Below, piece after piece: positions 1 through 9,708 of a stretch of 11,422 bases of DNA. Numbering within the stretch: the first letter of the stretch is position 1; each line of letters begins with the position of its first letter. The stretch spans positions 1 to 11,422 of the forward strand of contig CAZBLR010000044.1 in the NCBI GenBank assembly GCA_964492895.1, in the 5' to 3' direction. Both the position numbers and the translations under genes were made by a program. This DNA is from DATLWN01 sp964492895. GTDB lineage: Bacteria; Pseudomonadota; Zetaproteobacteria; Mariprofundales; Mariprofundaceae. The notes below the pieces were generated by a model. The model did no database searches. It was not told the DNA's origin and saw only the letters and a program-made list of their open reading frames with translations.

Positions 1-2471
<2,471 letters not shown>

Positions 2472-2476
2472 CGTTG

Positions 2477-2482
2477 CTCCTT
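2477..2482 (-). promoter_or_regulatory. Ribosome binding site of uvrA
   Basis: Read on the minus strand this is AAGGAG followed by the five-base spacer CAACG and the ATG at 2471-2469. It fixes the uvrA start and is the best Shine-Dalgarno match in the window. It implies independent translation initiation of uvrA rather than coupling to priA, whose stop lies 95 bases upstream. Confidence 0.75.
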
Positions 2483-2566
2483 GCCGCCGCCATCGTCCTG
2501 AAACGGCCAACCGCTGATGGTAGCGCCTCGGCGGAAAAACGCAGCCCGAGATGACGCGATCCGTGG

Positions 2567-4678
2567 TTACATCATGTCCTGGGGATCGACATCGATGCGG
2601 CGGCGCACGCCCGCCGGTGCCGGCAGATGCGTCAGCAGCGGCGCCAGCCGCCAGGGCAGATGACGCCGGCCGTCATCGCGCAGGATCAGCTCGAAACGGT
2701 AACGGCCGCCCAGGCGCTCGATGGCGCAGGGCATCGGCCCGGTCACCGCGATCTCCGGCAATGCCCGGCGCAGGGCCTCGGCAAGGCGTTCGGCCGCGCC
2801 GTCGGCGGCCTCGGCACGGGCGGCCGAGAACAGTACGCGCACCCAGCGCGAGTACGGCGGGTACTGCAATTGCCGGCGCAGTGCCAGTTCCTGGTCCAGC
2901 ACCGCCCGCGCCCGATGCTCGCCCAGGCGGGAAAGCCACGGGGCCTCGGGGTTCAGGGTCTGGATGATCACGCGTCCGGGCACTTCGCCACGGCCGGTGC
3001 GGCCGATCACCTGCGTCATCTGCTGCCACCAGCGCTCGCCGGCGCGGAAATCCGGCAGGGCGGTTCCCAGATCGGCGTTGATGACGCCGACCAGGGCCAC
3101 GTTGGGGAAATGGTGACCCTTGACCAGCATCTGCGTGCCGATCAGGCAGTCGATATCGCCGCGCGAAAAGCGACTCAGTGTATCAGTAAGGCGCTTGGGG
3201 CTGGTCACCGTATCGCGGTCGAAGCGGACGAACCGCAATGCCGGCAGCGCATCATGCAGCGCCTCCTCCAGCTTCTCGGTACCGGCGCCGAGCGGCATCA
3301 GGGCGGCCTCGCCGCAATGGGCGCAGACCCGCGGCACGGCGGCCACGAAACCGCAGCCATGGCAGCGCAAACGACGATGTCTGCGATGCAGGGTCAGGCG
3401 CAGACTGCAATGCGGGCAGGCCTCCACCTCACCGCAGGCCGTGCACTGCAATGCCGGCGCATAGCCGCGACGGTTCAGGTACAGGATGGCCTGCTGCCCG
3501 GCATCCGTCACCTGGTGCAGGGCGGCCAGCATCGGCTCCGACAGCACGCCGTCGACGCCACGCAGGTCGATGCGCTCCGGAACCGGCTCGGCATGCGGCT
3601 GGATACGCTCCGGCAGCTCCAGCAGCGCGTAGTGGCCGTCGGCGGCCTGGCGCCAGGACTCGAGGCTGGGCGTGGCCGAGCCGAGCACCACGGGGATATG
3701 CAGCTCCTGCGCCAGCAGCACCGCCATGTCTCTGGCCGAATACGCGATCCCCTCCTGCTGCTTGAACGAGCCGTCGTGCTCCTCGTCGACGACGATCAGC
3801 CCGAGACGCGGCAGCGGCAGGAACAGCGCCGAACGCGTGCCGATCAGCACCTGGCAGTCCGGCAGCGACTGCACGCTGCGCAAGCGCTCCGGTCCGCCAA
3901 GCCCCGAGTGCCAGACCGCGACCTGCGCGAAGCGCGCCGCCAGGCGGCCAAGCCACATCGGCGTCAGGCCGATCTCCGGTACCAGGATCAGGGCCTGTCC
4001 GCCATCCGCGACGATACGCTCGATGGCCTGCAGGTAGACCTCGGTCTTGCCGGAACCGGTGCAGCCGAACAGCAGGAACGGGCGGAACGTATCGCGAGCC
4101 TCGGCGATGGCCCCCAGGGCCCGTTGCTGGGCGGACGTCAGCGCCGCCGGCTTCGCCTCGCCCGCTTCGACGGCTCCGGCCGCTACAGACGGATTCGTGT
4201 CCACCGGCTCGACCAGGCCGTCGCTGACGGCCCGCGCGAGCACGTCCCGAAACGCGATCTGGCCGAGGCGGCGGCGCAGGGACTTCAGATTGACGGCAGC
4301 CCGGGTCGGGAAGGCCGTGGCCAGCAACGGATACGCGGCGGCCAGGGCCTCGCGGTCCGGACAGCGGAAGCGCCGGGCATCGAGCGCCTCGGCCCAGCCC
4401 AGCGCCAGATCCCAGACTTCGCCGGGAGCTGCCAGGTAGTACTGGCGCAGGCGCTCCAGCCAGTCCCGGCGGCGGGCATCGTACAGGGGGACGTCATCCA
4501 GACACTCGGCCACTTCTTTCACGCCGGTATCCGGTGATCCGGAGGCCTTTCCCAGGATGACGCCCGTGCGATGGCCTCGGCCGAAGGGCACACGCACGCG
4601 CAGACCCGGCACGGGTTCGCCCAGCACATGCGGCCAGGCATAGGTGAATGGCTGCGGCAGCGGTGCGAACACCGCCAC
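2567..4678 (-). CDS. priA: Primosomal protein N' (replication restart helicase PriA)
   Basis: PriA is the 3'-to-5' superfamily 2 helicase that recognises stalled or repaired forks and starts reassembly of the primosome to reload DnaB. The 703-residue product has the full family layout: an N-terminal 3'-DNA-end-binding domain (about 1-105, with LPQPFTY and RVRVPFGRG), Walker A GCTGSGKT at 205-212, DEEH box at 298-301, helicase motif GSATPSLE at 333-340, four zinc-binding cysteine pairs (C412/C415, C421/C424, C439/C442, C452/C455), the motif QVIGRTGRGE around 557-565, and a C-terminal domain ending DPQDMM. Length is normal (about 700-735). The start is GTG at 4678-4676 with no good ribosome site. 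The frame stays open upstream into the end of the dehydratase gene, but the only other candidates there are CTG codons (4687, 4711), so the exact start is uncertain by a few residues. The gap from the preceding stop is 29 bases, suggesting co-transcription with the dehydratase gene. Confidence 0.97.
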   Translation of the reverse strand: MAVFAPLPQPFTYAWPHVLGEPVPGLRVRVPFGRGHRTGVILGKASGSPDTGVKEVAECLDDVPLYDARRRDWLERLRQYYLAAPGEVWDLALGWAEALDARRFRCPDREALAAAYPLLATAFPTRAAVNLKSLRRRLGQIAFRDVLARAVSDGLVEPVDTNPSVAAGAVEAGEAKPAALTSAQQRALGAIAEARDTFRPFLLFGCTGSGKTEVYLQAIERIVADGGQALILVPEIGLTPMWLGRLAARFAQVAVWHSGLGGPERLRSVQSLPDCQVLIGTRSALFLPLPRLGLIVVDEEHDGSFKQQEGIAYSARDMAVLLAQELHIPVVLGSATPSLESWRQAADGHYALLELPERIQPHAEPVPERIDLRGVDGVLSEPMLAALHQVTDAGQQAILYLNRRGYAPALQCTACGEVEACPHCSLRLTLHRRHRRLRCHGCGFVAAVPRVCAHCGEAALMPLGAGTEKLEEALHDALPALRFVRFDRDTVTSPKRLTDTLSRFSRGDIDCLIGTQMLVKGHHFPNVALVGVINADLGTALPDFRAGERWWQQMTQVIGRTGRGEVPGRVIIQTLNPEAPWLSRLGEHRARAVLDQELALRRQLQYPPYSRWVRVLFSAARAEAADGAAERLAEALRRALPEIAVTGPMPCAIERLGGRYRFELILRDDGRRHLPWRLAPLLTHLPAPAGVRRRIDVDPQDMM

Positions 4679-4707
4679 ATCGACCAGGCGTCGGACGGGC
4701 TCCGGGT

Positions 4708-6594
4708 TCAGTGCAGCACGGTGCCGGCCGCCGGCTCGCCGGCCTCGGCGGTGGCGGGCATGGCCGGCTCATACTCCGGGATCATGCGGCGCAGCAGCAG
4801 GCGCAGCTGGTCGACGTCGCCCTCGGCCACCGCGTCCGACAGGCGTTTCAGATGCCCCTGGACGTCGCGCCAGGCCATGCTGCGCGATGCCGCCAGCATC
4901 AGCTTCGGATGGCGGGTGCCGGTCAGGTCCTCGGAATGGTGGAACAGCTCCTCGTAGAGCTTCTCGCCCGGACGCAGGCCGGTGAAACGCACCTCGATGT
5001 CCCGACCCGGCTCCAGCCCGGACAGCCGGATCATCTGCTCGGCCAGGTCGACGATCCTGACCGGCTCGCCCATGTCGAGCACGAAGATCTCGCCGCCCTT
5101 GCCCATCGATCCTGCCTGCAGGATCAGGCTCACCGCCTCGGGTATGGTCATGAAATAGCGCGTGATCTCCGGATGCGTGACGGTCACCGGGCCGCCCTTG
5201 CCGATCTGCTCCTCGAACAGCGGCACCACGGAGCCCGCCGAGCCGAGCACATTGCCGAAGCGGGTGGTGATGAAGGCCGTGTCCCCGGCGCGCGCATCGA
5301 GATTCTGGCAGTAGATCTCGGCGGCACGCTTGGTGGCGCCCATGACATTGGCCGGATTCACCGCCTTGTCGGTCGACACCTGCACGAAGGTGGCGGCCCC
5401 GAACTCCACGGCCAGGTCGGCCAGCTGGCAGGTCCCGAGCACGTTGGTCTTGACGCCTTCGATCGGGTTCTCCTCGACCATCGGCACATGCTTGTAGGCC
5501 GCCGCGTTCAGCACCACGTCCGGCCGGTAGCGGGCGAACAGCCAGTGCATGCGCGCGATATCACGGATATCGCCCAGATGCGCGTGAAATGCAGGCGACG
5601 GGTCCAGGCCCGCCAGTTCCTGCTCGATGCGGTACAGGTTGAACTCACCGTGATCGACCAGCACCAGCGTCCGCGGCTGGTACTGTGCCACCTGACGGCA
5701 CAGCTCGGAGCCGATCGAGCCGCCGGCGCCGGTGATCATCACGCAGCGTCCCTCAATGAATCCGCGCACCTCGGGATCGTCGATGCGGATGGCCTCGCGG
5801 CCGAGCAGGTCGTCGATCTGCACCTTGCGCAGCCGGGACACCTCGACCTTGCCGTGCGCCATCTCGCGCACCGAGGGCAGGGTGCGGCAGGGAAGACCCA
5901 GCTTCTGGCATTGCTCGACGACCTTGCGCAATATCGAGGCCGGTGCGGACGGCATCGCCAGCAGCACCACATCGATCTCCCGGCGTGACGCGACCTCGGC
6001 CAGGTCGGCCAGCCTGCCCAGCACCGGCACGCCGTGGATGTCCCGGTGCTGCTTGTCGGCGGCATCGTCGAGGAAACCGACGGGCACGTACGCCCCGCCG
6101 CGCAGCAGGTCGCGCACCAGCAGCTCCCCGGCCCGCCCGGCTCCGACCAGCAGCGCGTAGGATCGACCGCCATCGGCGAGCGACAGGCGATGCTCCTTGA
6201 GCAGGCGATACAGCACGCGCGGCCCGGCCAGGCCGATCATCAGGATCAGCGGATAGAGCACGAGGGTGGAGCGCGGGATGTCGGCCAGGCGCTGCCCGAT
6301 GAAGATCAGCGCGAAACTCGCGACGGCGCCCAGCAGCACGGCGCGCAGGATGCGCAGCAGGTCCTGCGTCGAGGCGAAGCGCCAGATGCCGCGGTACAGC
6401 CCGAAATACCAGAACGAAACGGCCATCACCGGCAGGCTGACGCCGATCATCAATGTCATGCCATGCACGAATTCGGTCGGGATAGGCTCCAGGTTGAAGC
6501 GCAGCCAGAAGGCCAGGGCGATCGAGACAGGCACCCAGACCAGATCATGGACGAAGGCCGTCCAGCGGTTGCGGATCAACGGAATCCTGCGCAT
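4708..6594 (-). CDS. Membrane-bound UDP-GlcNAc 4,6-dehydratase, WbpM/PglF/CapD family
   Basis: The predicted reaction is NAD-dependent 4,6-dehydration of UDP-GlcNAc to UDP-2-acetamido-2,6-dideoxy-4-keto-hexose, the first step towards UDP-diacetylbacillosamine, QuiNAc or FucNAc. The 628-residue protein begins with four probable membrane helices (about 11-31, 47-67, 85-103, 108-125). Next comes a CoA-binding-like Rossmann domain starting LLVGAGRAGELL (148-159), then the catalytic extended SDR domain with nucleotide motif GAGGSIG (289-295). The catalytic set is S407 (VSTDK), M418 and K422 (MGATK). Methionine in place of the usual SDR tyrosine is the known signature of the WbpM/PglF group. RPGEKLYEEL at 541-550 is also typical. 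Length matches the long membrane form (about 600-665), not soluble FlaA1/PseB (about 330). The ATG at 6594 has only a weak AGG upstream. Family assignment is very secure; bacillosamine as the product is inferred from the aminotransferase, acetyltransferase and PglC-like genes upstream. The name wbpM or pglF would fit. Confidence 0.95.
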   Translation of the reverse strand: MRRIPLIRNRWTAFVHDLVWVPVSIALAFWLRFNLEPIPTEFVHGMTLMIGVSLPVMAVSFWYFGLYRGIWRFASTQDLLRILRAVLLGAVASFALIFIGQRLADIPRSTLVLYPLILMIGLAGPRVLYRLLKEHRLSLADGGRSYALLVGAGRAGELLVRDLLRGGAYVPVGFLDDAADKQHRDIHGVPVLGRLADLAEVASRREIDVVLLAMPSAPASILRKVVEQCQKLGLPCRTLPSVREMAHGKVEVSRLRKVQIDDLLGREAIRIDDPEVRGFIEGRCVMITGAGGSIGSELCRQVAQYQPRTLVLVDHGEFNLYRIEQELAGLDPSPAFHAHLGDIRDIARMHWLFARYRPDVVLNAAAYKHVPMVEENPIEGVKTNVLGTCQLADLAVEFGAATFVQVSTDKAVNPANVMGATKRAAEIYCQNLDARAGDTAFITTRFGNVLGSAGSVVPLFEEQIGKGGPVTVTHPEITRYFMTIPEAVSLILQAGSMGKGGEIFVLDMGEPVRIVDLAEQMIRLSGLEPGRDIEVRFTGLRPGEKLYEELFHHSEDLTGTRHPKLMLAASRSMAWRDVQGHLKRLSDAVAEGDVDQLRLLLRRMIPEYEPAMPATAEAGEPAAGTVLH

Positions 6595-6778
6595 CCGGAC
6601 AGCCTATCGAAAACGGAAGATCAGCGCCAAGGTCCACGCGGGCTTCGATCACAAACGCGCTTCCGTCGCCGGTGTCGTTTGCTCCACCCCGGCAACGCAA
6701 GAGGCGCGACGACTGCCGCGCCTCTCCGGGTCGCCCCGGGAACATCTCGCGGGCGTCAACCCGCCCGGTCGCCGGTGG
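6595..6778 (-). other. Intergenic gap between comEA-like gene and dehydratase gene
   Basis: These 184 bases contain no credible coding sequence. They hold two inverted repeats: a 6-bp CGGGCG/CGCCCG stem at 6750-6767, about 11 bases after the comEA-like stop, and a 9-bp stem at 6700-6725 listed separately. I looked for a sigma-70 promoter for the dehydratase gene and found no convincing -35/-10 pair. The dehydratase could therefore be reached by read-through or by a promoter I cannot recognise. Confidence 0.5.
6700..6725 (-). terminator. Terminator-like inverted repeat downstream of comEA-like gene
   Basis: AGAGGCGCG and CGCGCCTCT form a perfect 9-bp, GC-rich stem around an 8-base loop, 53 bases past the comEA-like stop codon. 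In minus-strand transcripts the stem is followed by TTGCGTTGCC, a weak and interrupted U tract, so this is at best an imperfect intrinsic terminator. It may instead be an RNA processing or stabilising hairpin. Its position between two genes that need not be coexpressed supports a termination or attenuation role. Confidence 0.4.
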
Positions 6779-7072
6779 TCACTGCATGCCGGCATCCTCC
6801 GCGTCATCGGTGCGCAGGCTTCCCCGGATGCGCTCGAGCTTCTTGCCGCCGATCCCCTTGACCCCGGCCAGCCCATCGACGCTGTCGAAGCCTCCATGGG
6901 CATTACGGTAATCGACGATCGCAGCCGCGAGCTTGGGGCCGATGCCCTTCACCGCCTGCAACTGCTCGACCGTCGCCGTATTCACGTTCACCGTTTCGTT
7001 CGACCACGCGGGTGCCGAGATGAACATGGCCATCGATGCAATCATGGCCAACAACCACATTTTCCATTTCAT
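6779..7072 (-). CDS. Secreted helix-hairpin-helix protein, ComEA family
   Basis: A 97-residue protein with a cleavable Sec signal peptide (MKWK, hydrophobic stretch about 5-20, likely cleavage near APAWS-NE at 20-25) followed by one ComEA-type DNA-binding domain. That domain has the family opening VNVNTATVEQLQAVKGIGPKLA and a double helix-hairpin-helix with GIGPKLA at 43-49 and GIGGKKL at 73-79. The tail RTDDAEDAGMQ is short, acidic and probably disordered. ComEA proteins bind double-stranded DNA non-specifically in the periplasm and pull it in during transformation; many gammaproteobacteria carry such minimal 90-110-residue versions whose role in uptake is often untested. An ATG at 7117 would add 15 residues, but it lies in the leader hairpin and would bury the signal peptide. 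The ATG at 7072 has GGGGG seven bases upstream and puts the signal at the N-terminus, so I chose it. Family is certain; a role in competence is inferred. Confidence 0.92.
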   Translation of the reverse strand: MKWKMWLLAMIASMAMFISAPAWSNETVNVNTATVEQLQAVKGIGPKLAAAIVDYRNAHGGFDSVDGLAGVKGIGGKKLERIRGSLRTDDAEDAGMQ

Positions 7073-7094
7073 CGTTGATCCCCCAGGTTGAGAT

Positions 7095-7121
7095 TGCCTT
7101 GCCGCCAATGGCAGCAAGGCA
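7095..7121 (-). promoter_or_regulatory. Strong hairpin in the comEA-like leader
   Basis: In the minus-strand transcript, GCCTTGC (7120-7114) pairs with GCAAGGC (7102-7096), with an outer A/T pair at 7095/7121, a central U-G wobble and an inner GCC/GGC. The result is a nearly continuous 12-bp stem closed by a three-base loop. It ends 22 bases upstream of the ATG at 7072 and leaves the ribosome site (7080-7084) single-stranded. No T run follows on either strand, so it is not a classical intrinsic terminator. It could be a 5' stabilising hairpin, an attenuator or a protein-binding site. Confidence 0.5.
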
Positions 7122-7263
7122 CCATGAAACTTAGATCAACGGAAAAAGGCCGCGATGCCGATTCGGGGTTTTTCTGGCTAGCACCAAACACGTACGTAAG
7201 GACCAGTAGGCGCAACGATTCACGACCCTTAGGAAATCCCTTACCGACCGCCATACCACGCGC
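7122..7263. other. Less GC-rich intergenic stretch, likely promoter region of the comEA-like gene
   Basis: This stretch between the ligase stop and the leader hairpin is visibly less GC-rich than the flanking genes. It contains A and T runs (7142-7146, 7169-7173), the palindrome ACGTACGT (about 7190-7197), and CCCTTA repeated 12 bases apart (7226-7231 and 7238-7243), with an inverted copy of CCTTAC at 7196-7201. No full sigma-70 promoter could be placed with confidence. The composition and repeats fit a promoter or operator region, but this is inference. Confidence 0.4.
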
Positions 7264-8499
7264 TCACCCGTCTGTCCGAGCTCCAATCCGGGACTTCCCT
7301 GAGGCGGCCAGCTGCAGACCCAGCATCATCACCAGCATCACCCCCGTGCCCTGCTGCTCCATGGTCGGCGCGAACACCCCATCCAGGGCCAGGGCAATCC
7401 CTGCCAGGGCCATCACCGGGGATTCGGGCAGGTCCCATGAAACCCGCCAGCCGGTGCGCACCCAGACGACGACCAGGGCGAGGAATGCGCCGAGTCCGAG
7501 CAGGCCCCAGCGGGCCAGCGAGAAGAAATACATGCTGTGCGGATGCGTGGGCGTCTGCCCACCCAGCCCTTTAAATCTCAGTGTTGGCCGTCGTTGCAAT
7601 ACATCCTTGGCTGCGTCGGGAAACCCGCCTGTGCCTACACCCAATACCGGATGGTTCTTCCATGCATCCAGCGCGATGATCCACAGGGACCAACGCGCAT
7701 CCGAATCCCGGACATCGCCATGCCGGATGGCCGTGACATCGTGCCAGGTGACGGCCAGACGCTCTTTCCCCGGACCGGCCGCCAGCACCCCCACCATGAC
7801 CAGCAACAACGCCATGGGCAGCATCGCCTTGCGCCAGCCGGCACCGATCCAGTGTTTCCACAGCACCGCCACCATGATCGCCAGCGCCACCAGATAGCCG
7901 CTCCTGCCCTGGGCGGCGAAGATCATCACCCAGGCCCATGACGCGAGCCCCCATGCCGCCCAGCGCCTCCATCCGGACTGCTGCCAGCCCCAGTGCAGCA
8001 GCCAGCCGGCCCAGATGCCATAGATGAAGCCGAACCCGATATGACCGATGAAGCCCGTGGCATCGTCGGCATTGGACCCTCCGAAATCGAAAATTGTAAC
8101 AAACTGGAACTTTTGCAGCACACAGAATCCCAGGTGCAAGGCCAGGCCTGCGGATAGAGAGACCAGGAACCCCGTCCGCCGCCGCTCCTCGGCCAGGACC
8201 GCTGCCACCACCGGCACGGCAAGCCAGAACCACTGATGGCCCAGCACGTGCAGGCCCCATGCCCGGTCCGGGCTCCACAACAAGCCGATCACCATCAATC
8301 CCCAATAGGCCAGCATCGCCATGCTCAGAGCACGGTATTCGGCCCACATATGCCTGGCCCCGACCCACCCCATGCCGGAAACGAGGCCGATGGCCAGGGT
8401 GGAGCCCAGCAGGATGCTGGTCGCCGCCACCGAGAACGGGAAGACCAGTGCCAGGGCGCATAGCAGCCAGAAGGCAGCAGCCTTCGCGGTATCGGTCAC
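7264..8499 (-). CDS. O-antigen ligase/polymerase family membrane protein (Wzy_C; WaaL, Wzy or O-OTase type)
   Basis: A 411-residue integral membrane protein with about ten hydrophobic segments and the Wzy_C family layout. GRSG with R199 lies at the end of a central membrane segment. A large periplasmic loop runs from about 242 to 322, opening with SDARWSLW (266-273) and ALDAWKNHPVLGVGTGGFP (276-294), and followed by THPHSMYF with H319 and H321 just before the next helix. Such proteins move undecaprenyl-diphosphate-linked glycans in the periplasmic face of the inner membrane: WaaL ligates O-antigen to lipid A-core, Wzy polymerises repeat units, and PglL-type enzymes O-glycosylate proteins. The size fits WaaL/Wzy better than PglL (usually 550 or more), but sequence cannot decide between them. 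The start is GTG (8499-8497), sharing one base with the TAG of the aminotransferase gene (TAGTG), with no clear Shine-Dalgarno, so translation is probably coupled. It is the last gene of the tightly packed run. Confidence 0.85.
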   Translation of the reverse strand: MTDTAKAAAFWLLCALALVFPFSVAATSILLGSTLAIGLVSGMGWVGARHMWAEYRALSMAMLAYWGLMVIGLLWSPDRAWGLHVLGHQWFWLAVPVVAAVLAEERRRTGFLVSLSAGLALHLGFCVLQKFQFVTIFDFGGSNADDATGFIGHIGFGFIYGIWAGWLLHWGWQQSGWRRWAAWGLASWAWVMIFAAQGRSGYLVALAIMVAVLWKHWIGAGWRKAMLPMALLLVMVGVLAAGPGKERLAVTWHDVTAIRHGDVRDSDARWSLWIIALDAWKNHPVLGVGTGGFPDAAKDVLQRRPTLRFKGLGGQTPTHPHSMYFFSLARWGLLGLGAFLALVVVWVRTGWRVSWDLPESPVMALAGIALALDGVFAPTMEQQGTGVMLVMMLGLQLAASGKSRIGARTDG

Positions 8500-9707
8500 T
8501 AGCGGACCGCTACGCGCATGACTTTCGTGATGGCCGCAGCCGTATCGGCGATGTCATCCTTGCCCAGGGTCGGATGCACCAGCAGGGCCAGGCTGGTCAA
8601 CCCGGCCTGCCGGGCGACGGGAAGTGGTTCGGGCAGGGACCATCCATGTTTGGCGAAAGCCTGCTCACGATAAATCTCGCTGCAACTGCCGTGGAAACAG
8701 GGGATGCCCTCGCCATTGATGGCCTCCACGATCCGGTCCTGGTGCCAGCCATCAGCCAGGAGTCCCGGCTTGATGAAGGCATACAGGCGGTAAAAGGAGG
8801 ATTGGACGTGAGCCGGCGGCAGCGGCACGCGCAACCCCGGCACCTCGGCGAGCATGTCGGCGAGCTCGGCCACATGGGCCCGGCGGGCCGCCAGCCAGGC
8901 AGGCAGCTTGCCGAGCTGGATGCGTCCGATGGCCGCCTGCATCTCCGTCATGCGCCAGTTGGTGCCGAAGCTCGTGTGCAGCCAACGGTGGCCCGGCGGA
9001 TGGTCATGACGGAACACGAGTTCATGATCCTTGCCGTGATCCTTGTACGCCCATGCCCGGCACCACGCCGCCTCGTCGCGCAGCAGCAGCATGCCGCCCT
9101 CCCCGCCCGTGGTCATGATCTTGTCCTGGCAGAACGAGAAGGCTGCGGCATCGCCGAAACTGCCGACCGGCCGGCCGCGATATTCGGCGCCATGGGCCTG
9201 GGCGCAATCCTCGATGACATACAGGCTGTGGCGCCTGGCGATGTCGACGATGCGGTCCATGTCGCACGGCCAGCCCCCCAGATGTACGGCGATGATGGCA
9301 CGCGTCTTCGGCGTCACCGCCGCCTCGACGGCATCCGGATCCATGTTCTGGCTGACCGGGTCGATATCCACCACGATGGGCCTCGCCCCGCGCATCACCG
9401 CACAGCTGGCCGTGGCGATGAAGGTGCGGCTCGGCACGATCACCTCGTCCCCTTCACCGACACCGAGCGCAAGCAGGGCCAGCTCCAGCGCGACCGTGCC
9501 ATTGCACAGCGCGATGCCGTACGGCTGACCGACGTAATCGGCGAACTCCCGTTCGAATGCCCTGCCGTGCTCACCCGTCCAGTAGTTGACCTTTCCGGAG
9601 CGGAGCACCTCGGACACAGCCTCGATCTCGTCCGTTGCGAAAAAAGGCCAGGGCGGCACGGGTGCCGAGCGCACCGGTGTTCCGCCGTCCACCGCCAATG
9701 CCGTCAT
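8499..9707 (-). CDS. PLP-dependent nucleotide-sugar aminotransferase, DegT/DnrJ/EryC1 family (PglE-like)
   Basis: The predicted role is transfer of an amino group from glutamate to C4 of the UDP-4-keto-6-deoxy sugar made by the dehydratase, giving UDP-2-acetamido-4-amino-2,4,6-trideoxyglucose. In the 402-residue form, GTVAL at 70-74 contacts the cofactor phosphate, EDCAQAHGA carries the pyridine-binding D167, the Schiff-base lysine is K196 in CQDKIMTTGGEGG, and FGTNWRMTEMQAAIGRIQL (244-262) is the usual C-terminal signature. From memory, the stretches CQDKIMTTGGEGGM, HPPGHRWLH and GSCSEIY closely resemble the neisserial bacillosamine aminotransferase (called PglC there). The ATG at 9707 starts one base after the acetyltransferase stop and puts LAVDGGTPVR near the N-terminus as in relatives. 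An ATG at 9725 would add six residues and overlap the upstream gene by 17 bases; neither has a strong ribosome site. Family is certain; the substrate is inferred from neighbours. Confidence 0.93.
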   Translation of the reverse strand: MTALAVDGGTPVRSAPVPPWPFFATDEIEAVSEVLRSGKVNYWTGEHGRAFEREFADYVGQPYGIALCNGTVALELALLALGVGEGDEVIVPSRTFIATASCAVMRGARPIVVDIDPVSQNMDPDAVEAAVTPKTRAIIAVHLGGWPCDMDRIVDIARRHSLYVIEDCAQAHGAEYRGRPVGSFGDAAAFSFCQDKIMTTGGEGGMLLLRDEAAWCRAWAYKDHGKDHELVFRHDHPPGHRWLHTSFGTNWRMTEMQAAIGRIQLGKLPAWLAARRAHVAELADMLAEVPGLRVPLPPAHVQSSFYRLYAFIKPGLLADGWHQDRIVEAINGEGIPCFHGSCSEIYREQAFAKHGWSLPEPLPVARQAGLTSLALLVHPTLGKDDIADTAAAITKVMRVAVR

Positions 9708-9708
9708 G

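Noticed and set aside
2521..2566. Possible terminator between priA and uvrA (CTCGG...CCGAG around GTTTTT)
   Set aside because: The stem is only five base pairs and the T run lies in the loop rather than after the stem, so it does not have terminator geometry.
2627..4537. Plus-strand open frame of 636 codons opposite priA
   Set aside because: Fully antisense to an intact PriA reading frame; no domain, signal or plausible composition of its own.
4648..5988. Plus-strand open frame of 446 codons opposite the dehydratase gene
   Set aside because: Antisense to the catalytic part of the WbpM-type protein; low-complexity shadow composition.
7136..7180. Possible intrinsic terminator of the ligase gene near the T run CCTTTTTCC (minus strand)
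   Set aside because: The T run is present, but only 3-4-bp stems can be formed before it (CCG-AAT-CGG), too weak to call a terminator.
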